DNA of 42,540 nt from Muribaculaceae bacterium (lineage in GTDB: Bacteria; Bacteroidota; Bacteroidia; Bacteroidales; Muribaculaceae), in assembly GCA_017620635.1 (NCBI GenBank), contig JAGAUV010000024.1, positions 1-42,540 of the forward strand, written 5' to 3'. Positions 8,179-15,808 of this stretch are shown one piece after another. The notes below the pieces were generated by a model that was given only the letters and a program-made list of their open reading frames with translations, was not told where the DNA came from and did no database searches. Position 1 is the stretch's first letter, and each line of letters begins with the position of its first letter. A program made the position numbers and the translations under genes.

Positions 8179-8198
8179 CAAGAGATTCAGACACATAG

Positions 8199-8256
8199 CC
8201 CGGGGCTGAGTTTGGGGAGTTTCTTCCGCATTGGTAAGCTCGGCTTCCGGGTTTTT
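8199..8256 (+). terminator. Intrinsic terminator after the secreted barrel protein
   Basis: Long hairpin: CCCGG (8199-8203) pairs with CCGGG (8247-8251) and CTGAGTTT with AAGCTCGG inside it, followed by six T. It points to the right and ends the + strand unit before the convergent mscS-type gene. Confidence 0.85.
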
Positions 8257-8260
8257 TATG

Positions 8261-8298
8261 AAAACAGGCGGCGGATGTCCCGTGGGATGTCCGCCGCC
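8261..8298 (-). terminator. Intrinsic terminator after the mscS-type gene
   Basis: A 14-bp stem (8267-8280 with 8285-8298, two G-T pairs) with a CGTG loop, followed on the minus strand by TGTTTT. It lies 6 bases beyond the stop of the mscS-type gene and back to back with the + strand terminator. Confidence 0.85.
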
Positions 8299-8304
8299 CT
8301 TTGT

Positions 8305-9801
8305 TCATTTAGGCGCCTGCGATGGCGCCTGTGGTGGTGTCTGTGCTGTCTTCGCTTTCGGTCGTGTCGACGACGGGCTGTCGGGCGACGTCGGGTCCTG
8401 GAAGAACGGATACGGAACGCCGAATACATCATCGATGCTACGCCCGGGGCTCAGATAGCCGTCCACTACAGTGTCGCGGCCCGACGGATTCTCGAACGCA
8501 TAGAGCTGGAACGCCCCGAGCATGGCGGCAAGATGTTCGAAGACAAGATCCTGGATACCCTCGTAGGGGAACCACTTCGACGTCGCCGTGAAGCAGTACA
8601 CCTGGAACGGTATACCGGCCGATGTCTGACCGAGTGTCGACACAAAGCAGTCGCTGTCGTGGCTGATATACTTGCTGTGGTCGAGCCACATCTTGAAATA
8701 GGCGCGGAACATGCCCAAATTCGTGTCGAGCGTGCCGTCGGCAAGGCCCTCAGGGTTGGCCACGTCGGCATCCTTACCGGCTGCGGCCTGCGCCTGCTTC
8801 TTGCTTATCCATTCGTCCATATAGGGCAGCTTGCGCACTCGCTCTATCATCTCCGCAGTAGCCGGCAGCACACTGTCGGCATCGATATAGTAGCAGCGGC
8901 AGATACGGCGAGTGTTGCTCTCCTGCATGCTGCGGTAGTTGGTAAAACCGCTGCTGATAAGGCTGTAGGGCGGCAGCGTAGTCGTCGTTTTGTCCCAGTT
9001 GAGCACCTTCACGGCGGTAAGCCCTACCTCCATCACGGTTCCGTTGGCGTTAGTGCCAGGCACGGCCACCCAGTCGCCCACATGCAGGCTGTCGTTTTCG
9101 CTCAGCTGTACGCCGGCGACAAGTCCCAGTATACTGTCCTTGAACACCAGCATCAGCACGGCCGCGAAGGCGCCAAGGCCGGCGAGCAGACGGCCCGGCG
9201 ACTGATCTATGAGTATGCATATTATCACTATCGCCGCCACGATCCACACTATGCCCTTGGCGAGCTGAGCAAGCCCCGTCAGGGGCAGCTTGCGCTTGTT
9301 GGCGCGACGGTCGATATGCTGCCACACGGCCACGATGACGGCCGACAGGGCCACGGCCGTGACGAACACCACATAGATAAGTGTCAGCTTCGACAGTGTG
9401 GTCGACAGTGCCGTATGGTTCGACAGTGCAAACTCTATCAGCACAAGGAAAACGAGCGCCGGTATTATCCGGCATATCTTATGAAAGAAATTCACGCTCT
9501 TCAGTGCCTCGTACATGTCCGAGCTCCAGTGCTTGGTAATTTCGCGCACAAGGTGCAGCACTATCCACTGCGTGATGCGACCCACGACGAGGGCCACACA
9601 CAGCACCACGGCGGCATATAGAAAGGTTACGACTGTCTGGTTATGGTCGAGACCGAAGATTCCCAGTATCCAGTCGACGACCTTCATTATCATCTCGGCC
9701 ACAGCATACGAAGCGCCGTTGCGGTCGCCGACGAAGCGGCGGATATCGTCGATCGACGGTCCGTTGGAGGCAAGTAATAGTAAAGTCAGCGTGTTCGGCA
9801 T
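8305..9801 (-). CDS. MscS-family mechanosensitive channel
   Basis: Inner-membrane protein of 498 residues that would open under membrane tension to release solutes. Five or so hydrophobic helices fill residues about 40-220. The MscS core follows: a pore-lining stretch GRLLAGLGAFAAVLML, then SILGLVAGVQLSENDSL and the beta domain HVGDWVAVPGTNANGTVMEV. The cytoplasmic C-terminal domain is long and ends in a low-complexity Pro/Ser/Gln tail of about 35 residues. The size and extra N-terminal helices suggest the YbdG/MscM-like subgroup rather than small MscS. It is the last gene of the rnz-tadA-lpxB unit, 59 bases after lpxB, with a 10-bp inverted repeat directly in front of its start. Confidence 0.9.
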   Translation of the reverse strand: MPNTLTLLLLASNGPSIDDIRRFVGDRNGASYAVAEMIMKVVDWILGIFGLDHNQTVVTFLYAAVVLCVALVVGRITQWIVLHLVREITKHWSSDMYEALKSVNFFHKICRIIPALVFLVLIEFALSNHTALSTTLSKLTLIYVVFVTAVALSAVIVAVWQHIDRRANKRKLPLTGLAQLAKGIVWIVAAIVIICILIDQSPGRLLAGLGAFAAVLMLVFKDSILGLVAGVQLSENDSLHVGDWVAVPGTNANGTVMEVGLTAVKVLNWDKTTTTLPPYSLISSGFTNYRSMQESNTRRICRCYYIDADSVLPATAEMIERVRKLPYMDEWISKKQAQAAAGKDADVANPEGLADGTLDTNLGMFRAYFKMWLDHSKYISHDSDCFVSTLGQTSAGIPFQVYCFTATSKWFPYEGIQDLVFEHLAAMLGAFQLYAFENPSGRDTVVDGYLSPGRSIDDVFGVPYPFFQDPTSPDSPSSTRPKAKTAQTPPQAPSQAPK

Positions 9802-9802
9802 A

Positions 9803-9834
9803 GTGTATTGAATTATGACTTATATTCAATACAC
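9803..9834 (-). promoter_or_regulatory. Inverted repeat directly upstream of the mscS-type start
   Basis: Perfect 10-bp arms GTGTATTGAA / TTCAATACAC with a 12-base loop; the inner arm ends one base before the start codon. In RNA this hairpin would occupy the ribosome-binding region. There is no T tract, so a terminator for lpxB is less likely than a translational control element or an operator. Confidence 0.55.
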
Positions 9835-9860
9835 CCCGGCACCCCTCTTTGTTCACTCCC

Positions 9861-11003
9861 TTATCTTGCTTTGAGCCTGTCTTTCACTATGATTCTCGCT
9901 GCGTTGTCGGCCGCGTCACCCTTGCCGAGCACCTCACGCACATGGGCGTAGCCCTCGAGCTGTGCCGCGCGGACGGGGCTGTCGGTCCGCAGCAGCGGCC
10001 CCAGTTTGTCGGCGACAAGCTCGGCCGTGCAGTTGTGGAGCAGCATTTCGGGCACTACCTCGCGGCCGGCGATAAGATTGGGCAGCGACACATATTCTAT
10101 ATCAAGCACTCGGCTCATGATCTCGTACGACAGCTTCGAGCCGTTGGCGCGGTAGCACACCACCTGCGTTATGCCGGCGAGAGCGGCCTCGAGAGTCGCC
10201 GTGCCCGACGTCACAAGCGCGGCACGGCAGTGTACGAGCACATCAGTGGCCGATTCATCGCGCACGACAGGCACATTGCCCGAGCCGCATTCGCGGTAGA
10301 GCGAATCGTCTATGCCGGGGGCGCCTATTATCACGGCCCTGTACTGGGGGAACATATCCGTGGCGGCGACCATTACCGGCAGATTGTTGCGTATCTCGCC
10401 GCGACGGCTGCCCGGCATAAGGGCTATCAGCGCGCGATCGCGCAGGCGGTGCTTGTTCAGGAAGGCTTCGCGTGGCGCTGCCTTGGCCATGTCGGCGTCG
10501 ATTTCGGCAACCGACGGGTTACCCACATACACGGCCTGACGGTAGTCGTGCTCGCGGTAAAATTCGGGCTCGAACGGCAGGATGCAGAACACGCAGCGCA
10601 CCAGCCGACGTATGTCGCGCACGCGCCACTTCTTCCACGCCCATATCTTGGGCGAGATATAGTAATACACAGGTATTCCGAGCTGTGCGGCGCGCGAGGC
10701 TATCTTGAGGTTGAACGACGGATAGTCGATAAGTATCAGCGCGTCGGGGCTCGCAAGCTCGAGGGCCGCCTTCGCGCGCGACAGGTTGCCGCTTACCTTG
10801 CCGAGATTACGGAGCACCTCGCTGAAGCCCATGAAGGCCATGTCGCGGTAATGGATGATAGGTTCCGACCCGGCTTCGGCGGCCATCTTGTCGCCGCCGA
10901 GGAAATTTATCACGGCCTCGCTGTCATAGCGTTTGAGTGCTCGTATCAGGTGTGAGCCGTGCAGATCGCCCGAGGCCTCGCCGGCTATCATGAAGTAATG
11001 CAT
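9861..11003 (-). CDS. lpxB: Lipid-A-disaccharide synthase
   Basis: Glycosyltransferase (GT19) of 380 residues that joins UDP-2,3-diacylglucosamine and lipid X to form the lipid A disaccharide at the inner membrane. The N-terminal MIAGEASGDLHGS is the family hallmark, and YYISPKIWAWKKWR, LPFEPEFY and the UDP-binding region GSRRGEI and VTSGTATLEAAL follow in order. I start at ATG 11003, which overlaps the tadA stop (TGATG); the frame also allows a GTG one codon earlier. It is in one unit with rnz and tadA. Length is normal for the family. Confidence 0.95.
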   Translation of the reverse strand: MHYFMIAGEASGDLHGSHLIRALKRYDSEAVINFLGGDKMAAEAGSEPIIHYRDMAFMGFSEVLRNLGKVSGNLSRAKAALELASPDALILIDYPSFNLKIASRAAQLGIPVYYYISPKIWAWKKWRVRDIRRLVRCVFCILPFEPEFYREHDYRQAVYVGNPSVAEIDADMAKAAPREAFLNKHRLRDRALIALMPGSRRGEIRNNLPVMVAATDMFPQYRAVIIGAPGIDDSLYRECGSGNVPVVRDESATDVLVHCRAALVTSGTATLEAALAGITQVVCYRANGSKLSYEIMSRVLDIEYVSLPNLIAGREVVPEMLLHNCTAELVADKLGPLLRTDSPVRAAQLEGYAHVREVLGKGDAADNAARIIVKDRLKAR

Positions 11004-11458
11004 CACTTTCTGCGTTTACTTATAAAAAAATCTTGTATCACTGCGCGGCATTCGCCTTCGCGCACGCCCTCTGTCACTTCCGCTCGCGGATGGAAAGGTG
11101 TCGTCCCCGGCCGCACGATGCGCGTGTAGCCCCTCTTGGGGTCGGGTGCGCCTATCACTATGCGGCTGAGCTGGCTCCACCCTATGGCGCCGGCACACAT
11201 CGGGCACGGCTCTATCGTCACGTAGAGTGTACACCCGGCAAGATATTTGCCCCCGAGCGTCTGGGCGGCGGCGCTCACGGCAAGCATCTCGGCATGGGCC
11301 GTTACATCCGAGAGGCGCTCTGTCTGGTTGTGGCCGCGACCGAGTATACGGCCGTTGGGAGCCACCACGACAGCTCCGATTGGTATCTCTCCCTCCTCGG
11401 CCGCGGCATATGCCTCGGCAAGCGCAAGACCCATATAATATTCGTCGCCGAGTATCAT
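11003..11458 (-). CDS. tadA: tRNA-specific adenosine deaminase TadA-like
   Basis: Cytidine/deoxycytidylate deaminase-fold protein of 151 residues, expected to convert A34 to inosine in the anticodon of tRNA-Arg(ACG). The zinc site is complete: His55 and the catalytic Glu57 in AHAE, Cys85 and Cys88 in PCPMC. NQTER and the C-terminal FFISKRRK also fit TadA. The start overlaps rnz by 4 bases (ATGA) and the stop overlaps the lpxB start. Guanine deaminase-like relatives share the motifs, but the length and context favour TadA. Confidence 0.9.
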   Translation of the reverse strand: MILGDEYYMGLALAEAYAAAEEGEIPIGAVVVAPNGRILGRGHNQTERLSDVTAHAEMLAVSAAAQTLGGKYLAGCTLYVTIEPCPMCAGAIGWSQLSRIVIGAPDPKRGYTRIVRPGTTPFHPRAEVTEGVREGECRAVIQDFFISKRRK

Positions 11459-12375
11459 GCCAGATCAAACTTCATGCCTTCGTTTGCAGCCACCACATTG
11501 CCGTCGAACACCTCGGAGGCCTCGCGCACAAGCACGCTCTCGTCGAGTACGCTCTGCGAGTAATGGCCCAGCACGAGTGTCCCGGCCCCGGCGGCACGTG
11601 CTATCTCTGCGGCCTCACGGGCCGTCGAGTGTCCGCGTGGACCGGCCTTGTGCGCCCCTTCGTCGCCGTAGGTGGCCTCGTGGTAGAGTATGTCCACGCC
11701 CTTCACGCATTCCGCCACTCGCATGTCCTTCACGGTGTCAGAGCAATAGGCATAGCTCGCCGCCGGCGTAGGGGCCGTCGTAAGCCTCTCGTTGGGCACT
11801 ATGCGCCCGTCGGGAAGCACCAGGTCGGCGCCGTCCTTGATATCGTTCATCAGGTAATGCGGCACATTGTAGAAGTCGCAGCTCTCGCGGTCGATATGCC
11901 GCCGTTTGTTTACCTCCTCGAAGCGGTAACCCACGCAGGGCACGCGGTGGTAGAGCGGAAAGGAGCTCACGCGCAGGGCCCCGTCGTCCATTACCACATT
12001 CGTGCCGTGTGGATCCACCACATCCCAGTGCAGCTTGTACGAGCGCTCGCGGCACACCGCATCTATCAGCGGCCGCAGCATCGCCACGCCCTCGGCGAAG
12101 GTATGCACTGTCACGTCGCCCTCCACATTATGCAGCGACAGCGTCGACAGCAGACCCGGCAGACCCAGGAAATGGTCGCCGTGGAGATGGCTGATAAATA
12201 TATGGTCGATACGCGCGAAGGAGATGCCGTAGCGACGTAGCTGCAGCTGAGTCCCCTCCCCACAGTCTACGAGCATATTGTGTCGCCTGTATGCCACAAG
12301 CTGTGCGCTCGGGTTGTGACGGGTGGTGGGTGCGGCCGACGAGCAGCCGAGTATGGTTACATTAAAGTAGGACAT
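11455..12375 (-). CDS. rnz: Ribonuclease Z
   Basis: Metallo-beta-lactamase-fold endonuclease of 306 residues that trims the 3' trailer from tRNA precursors. It begins with VTILGCSSAAPTTRHNPSAQ as in RNase Z, has the zinc motif HLHGDH at residues 63-68, and the later conserved HEATY and GHS(T)AREAAEIA segments; an exosite-like region sits in the middle. It is the first gene of a minus-strand unit with tadA and lpxB and has a -7 box at 12380-12387. Normal length for the bacterial short form. Confidence 0.95.
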   Translation of the reverse strand: MSYFNVTILGCSSAAPTTRHNPSAQLVAYRRHNMLVDCGEGTQLQLRRYGISFARIDHIFISHLHGDHFLGLPGLLSTLSLHNVEGDVTVHTFAEGVAMLRPLIDAVCRERSYKLHWDVVDPHGTNVVMDDGALRVSSFPLYHRVPCVGYRFEEVNKRRHIDRESCDFYNVPHYLMNDIKDGADLVLPDGRIVPNERLTTAPTPAASYAYCSDTVKDMRVAECVKGVDILYHEATYGDEGAHKAGPRGHSTAREAAEIARAAGAGTLVLGHYSQSVLDESVLVREASEVFDGNVVAANEGMKFDLA

Positions 12376-12379
12376 ACTG

Positions 12380-12387
12380 CAAACTTA
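12380..12387 (-). promoter_or_regulatory. -7 element for rnz
   Basis: TAAGTTTG on the minus strand matches TAnnTTTG; a start site about 7 bases downstream would fall next to the rnz ATG, giving an almost leaderless message. No good -33 element at standard spacing. Confidence 0.5.
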
Positions 12388-12565
12388 CGTAAAATTTTGC
12401 AAAAATGCGAACTACCTCTGCAAAAAAGCTATAAAATCACGTTTTTACCTCGTTTCACACGCAACATTTGGCACCATTATTGCGTAATATCTGTAACAAC
12501 AGCAGAAAGAAGCTAAGTATTGAATTAGTTTTTTCATAGGATTAGATTTTTTAAGGTTTAGACTC

Positions 12566-12594
12566 AAGCGGCCTGTCGGGATGACAGGCCGTTT
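12566..12594. terminator. Strong symmetric hairpin between rnz and the SusE-like gene
   Basis: CGGCCTGTC and GACAGGCCG with a 5-base loop; A/T flanks extend the stem to 12 bp. A short T-rich tail follows on the + strand, and an A-rich/T-rich stretch on the minus strand, so it could act in either direction. It most likely belongs to the end of the susCDE transcript. Confidence 0.6.
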
Positions 12595-12611
12595 GATTTG
12601 TAGATAATGAA

Positions 12612-12644
12612 ATCCGCCCGACGCTGAGACAGCGGCGGACGGAT
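12612..12644 (-). terminator. Hairpin after the SusE-like gene
   Basis: Interrupted stem beginning ATCCG / CGGAT and closing on a CGCTG / CAGCG helix, 25 bases beyond the stop. On the minus strand it is followed by TTTCATT. First of two hairpins in series. Confidence 0.6.
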
Positions 12645-12669
12645 AGTTTCTATATTAGTTTATTTCTGC

Positions 12670-13824
12670 TTATCTTTCGTAACATGTTACGTTCATAAGG
12701 TTGGTGTTGACCTCGAAACGCCACTGACCTGCGTGGGGGAAGTGGAACTTGTTGTCGGGGTTGGCACCGGGGATTACTGCGAGAGGGCTGGGAACGCCGG
12801 GCTCGAGAGTAACGTGGGTCAGCTGACCGGGCGACGAACAGGGAGGCATCAGTGCGTCGCTGCCCCAGTTGTCGCTTCTTTCGGTGTACATCTTGAACTC
12901 GCCGCCGGTCACGTTGCCTTCGAATACGAAGATTTCGGGGTTGGTCGCATCCTGTACCAGTGCGTCAGCGCCGCCACGGTTCCAGTCGCCTGCGGGGAAG
13001 CCGGAGCCTACGATGCAGACATACTTCCAGGGTACGCAGATTGCCCACGAAGCTTCTTTAGTCTTGGTGTTGACTGTGAAGGTGTAGTAGCCGTCCTTCG
13101 GGGGGAAGAACTTCTCTGAAGCCGAGGGAGCGCCATCGCTTACAGCGCAGCCGTTGCCGGTGCTTACGATGCTCTGGCCGCTGCCGTCCTTCGAGAACGA
13201 TACATACACGCCTTCGTTCTTGGAGAACCAGCCTGTCCAGCTGTACATCTTGCCGAGGATGATTTCGGTCATGTCGGCACCGTCAGAGAAGGTGATGTGG
13301 GGGTTGTAGCCGGGGTCTACGGCGTTGTTCTGCATGTATGCAGGGCGAGATTCGGGCTTGAAGGTGGTCACTACCACGCGCATCTCGCTGAGCATGGGCA
13401 TGTGGTATTTCTCTGAGTCGGGGAACTGGGCCACTACCTGTACCTCGAACTCGGAGGCATTGTTGGGTGCGATGCCCCAGGTTGTGATAAGGTCGTTGAG
13501 GTCGTCGGCGCCGTAGCTTACCTGGCAGTCGGGTGCCTCAACGAAGCCGGTGCTCTGGGCGAACTTGGTGTCGGCAACACCCATACGGAAGAGATACTTC
13601 ACTTCCGAGGTCTCGGTGGGAGCCTTCACTGAGTTCCAGCTGAATGAAAGGGCGGTTTCGTTGCCCTGTGCAGCCGTCAGCACCAGGGTGTCGATGTTAG
13701 CTGTGAGCTTGAGCTCGTCTGCCGGACGGGGCATGTCGATGTAGTTCTTGCTTGCACCGTCATCGCATGCAACGGCAAACAGCGGCAGAAGCATCAGGCC
13801 TATATATTTGCAGTATGATTTCAT
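12670..13824 (-). CDS. SusE-like surface glycan-binding lipoprotein
   Basis: Lipoprotein of 384 residues (lipobox FAVAC, Cys20). I start at ATG 13824, which gives a normal signal peptide, not at an upstream in-frame codon. Residues about 30-140 look like the SusE N-terminal Ig-like domain. The second half holds two similar modules, each ending in a beta hairpin of the form DGYYTFTVNTKTKEASW and AGQWRFEVNTNLMNVTC, as in SusE/SusF starch-binding proteins. It sits 44 bases after the SusD-like gene, the usual SusE position, and would help hold the glycan at the cell surface. The glycan is unknown; aromatic-rich loops suit sugar binding. Confidence 0.85.
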   Translation of the reverse strand: MKSYCKYIGLMLLPLFAVACDDGASKNYIDMPRPADELKLTANIDTLVLTAAQGNETALSFSWNSVKAPTETSEVKYLFRMGVADTKFAQSTGFVEAPDCQVSYGADDLNDLITTWGIAPNNASEFEVQVVAQFPDSEKYHMPMLSEMRVVVTTFKPESRPAYMQNNAVDPGYNPHITFSDGADMTEIILGKMYSWTGWFSKNEGVYVSFSKDGSGQSIVSTGNGCAVSDGAPSASEKFFPPKDGYYTFTVNTKTKEASWAICVPWKYVCIVGSGFPAGDWNRGGADALVQDATNPEIFVFEGNVTGGEFKMYTERSDNWGSDALMPPCSSPGQLTHVTLEPGVPSPLAVIPGANPDNKFHFPHAGQWRFEVNTNLMNVTCYER

Positions 13825-13868
13825 GTAATTTCTTGGGTTAATGTTTAACGGTCGGTTCAACCTAAATA

Positions 13869-15779
13869 TTAATCTTCAGCATTCGATGTCCAGTACGGGC
13901 CCTGGATAAGATTCGGGTTCTTGTCCATCTCGCTCTGGTGTACGGGCCAGAAGTAGAATGCTTTCTTGTATACGCGTTTGTTCTGAGCTTCTGTGCGTTT
14001 GTAGAACTCTTCGGGTGTGGCACCGCGGAAGTTCATGCCGTGCTGATAGCCGTTGAGGCGTGCCTCGCACTCTTTCCATCGGCGGAGGTCGTTGTAGCGG
14101 ATACCTTCGCAGCCGAGTTCGATACGGCGCTCGTCATGGATGACCTTGCGGAGTGCTTCCTGAGTGTTGTCTACGTGGATCACGCTGTTGTCGGTAACGG
14201 CCACGGCTGCTGTGGTGTAGCCGGGGATGCCTGCGCGCTCGCGGATCAGGTTGACATATCTGAGGATTTCGTCTGCGCTCTGGCCGCCCATTTCATTGAG
14301 GGCCTCTGCGTAGTTCAGGTAAGCCTCGCCGAGACGGTAGAGGATACCGGGACGCCACTTGCCCGTGTTCTTGTTGGGACGGTAGTCATAGTGGAGGAAC
14401 TTGCGGTTGAGGTAACCGTTCTGGGGTGCGTCGTGCGAGGTATTGTTGTCGATCTGGCCGGCCATCATCTGGTATACGCGGTTCTCCTGCGAGTACCATG
14501 CGCCGTTGAATACGATACCGGTGTAGAAACGGGGCTCGCGGTTGCAGTACATGTTGTATGTGCCTGCAAGTGTGATGATCTTCTTGTTGTTGTCGCCGGT
14601 GGCCTTGCCGCCTGTCCAGGCTGTCTCGCGTACGTCGTCTTCGTCAGAGAAGCCTTCTTCCTTGTAACCCGAACGGGGGTCGTCGATCTTGCGGCCGTTC
14701 TTCATGAAGAAGTCGTCGACATATTCCTGTACCACGCCGAGACCGCCGTTACCGCCGGTGTTGATGGTGGTGGAGTGCTTTTCAAATTCTCCATAGTTTG
14801 TGCTCTGACGGGCGAAGAGGATCTCGGGGTTGGCGAGAGCGTCTTGGCTCAGGAAGAGGTTCTGATAAGAAAGGAAAGGATCGATAGAGCCGTCTTTCTT
14901 GTACTCCTTGTAGAGCTCGCCGCCTGCTGCGTGAGCTTCGTCGATGAGGAGCTTGCATGCGTCGGCAGCGCGCTTCCACTGGCTTGCGTCGTAGCTTGTG
15001 GGGAAGAGATGATTGCCTTCGGCATCCACGTGGTTGGCGTAGTCGGGGTTACCGTTTACGAGGGGGCTGGCGTTGAAGAGGAGAAGACGGGCACGAACGG
15101 CGAGGCACATCAGCTTGTCGGCGCGGCCGAACTTGTTCGACTGTGTGTAACGAGCCGGAAGCAGTTTCGATACCTCTAAGAGCTCTTTGTCGATCCAGTC
15201 TACGATGTCGCTCCAGGGGGTGGGACCGTACATAAGGTCAGCTACCGATGACTCGGTGGGCCAGATTTTGTCGGGGTTGAAGGGGAAGGGGCCGTAAGCC
15301 ATAAGCATACGCTCGCAATAGAAAGCGATAAGGAAGCGGCACTCAAGTTTCATGAGCTCTACCTCGGAGGCCGGCAGACCTTCGTCGGGCACGGGAGTGG
15401 CGCGCTCCTGGAAGATAAGGCACTCGCGGATACGCTGAGGCATAAGGGCCCAGTAGTTGCCTTCCCAGCCGGTCTGAGTGTTCCAGTTACCGGATAGCAT
15501 GGCCATAGGGCCATTTGCGCCGTTCCAGTAAGGTTCCCAACGCTGCGACGGCATAAGGTCATCGCCAAGGATGCTGAAACCCGAGTAGCGTGTATAACCC
15601 CAGTAGGGATCGTCGATAGCCGAGTAGCAGCGGCCCAGCCAGCGCTCCTGGAGGATGCGCTGAGAGAAAATCTCATCGATTGTCATCTCGGTGTCCGACT
15701 CTTTGTCAAGGAAGTCAGCGCAGGATGACAGCGACATTACTGCTGCGAGAGCAAGTAATATATATTTGAATTTTTTCAT
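13869..15779 (-). CDS. SusD/RagB-family nutrient-binding lipoprotein
   Basis: Outer-membrane lipoprotein of 636 residues (Cys20 in LSSCADF) that forms the lid over a SusC transporter and captures the substrate. The N-terminal SCADFLDKES and C-terminal features (IHDERRIELGCEGIRYNDLR, LYRLGEAYLNYAEALNE) are diagnostic of the SusD/RagB family. It is larger than SusD of the starch system (about 550 residues), as common for specialised glycans. It lies 29 bases after the SusC-like gene and before the SusE-like one. Confidence 0.95.
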   Translation of the reverse strand: MKKFKYILLALAAVMSLSSCADFLDKESDTEMTIDEIFSQRILQERWLGRCYSAIDDPYWGYTRYSGFSILGDDLMPSQRWEPYWNGANGPMAMLSGNWNTQTGWEGNYWALMPQRIRECLIFQERATPVPDEGLPASEVELMKLECRFLIAFYCERMLMAYGPFPFNPDKIWPTESSVADLMYGPTPWSDIVDWIDKELLEVSKLLPARYTQSNKFGRADKLMCLAVRARLLLFNASPLVNGNPDYANHVDAEGNHLFPTSYDASQWKRAADACKLLIDEAHAAGGELYKEYKKDGSIDPFLSYQNLFLSQDALANPEILFARQSTNYGEFEKHSTTINTGGNGGLGVVQEYVDDFFMKNGRKIDDPRSGYKEEGFSDEDDVRETAWTGGKATGDNNKKIITLAGTYNMYCNREPRFYTGIVFNGAWYSQENRVYQMMAGQIDNNTSHDAPQNGYLNRKFLHYDYRPNKNTGKWRPGILYRLGEAYLNYAEALNEMGGQSADEILRYVNLIRERAGIPGYTTAAVAVTDNSVIHVDNTQEALRKVIHDERRIELGCEGIRYNDLRRWKECEARLNGYQHGMNFRGATPEEFYKRTEAQNKRVYKKAFYFWPVHQSEMDKNPNLIQGPYWTSNAED

Positions 15780-15808
15780 ATATATTGCGTACTGTTTTTT
15801 ATGGATGA

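Larger units (their letters stand above)
12376..12669. other. Intergenic region between the SusE-like gene and rnz
   Basis: No gene is supported here. From the right it holds two hairpins that can end the susCDE transcript, a T/A-rich stretch, and the rnz promoter at its left end. Short open frames on the + strand lack start signals and family resemblance. Confidence 0.6.

Noticed and set aside
7057-8196. A 379-codon open frame on the minus strand opposite the secreted barrel protein
   Set aside because: No signal peptide or domain; it spans the terminator side of a well-supported + strand gene and mirrors its codon pattern.
8212-9621. A 469-codon open frame on the + strand opposite the mscS-type gene
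   Set aside because: It is rich in Arg, His and Gly and has no domain; the minus strand encodes a clear MscS channel with terminator and operon context. It is a by-product of GC-rich codon use.
13938-15179. A 413-codon open frame on the + strand opposite the SusD-like gene
   Set aside because: Val/Ala/Cys-rich sequence without family features; the opposite strand is an undoubted SusD protein.
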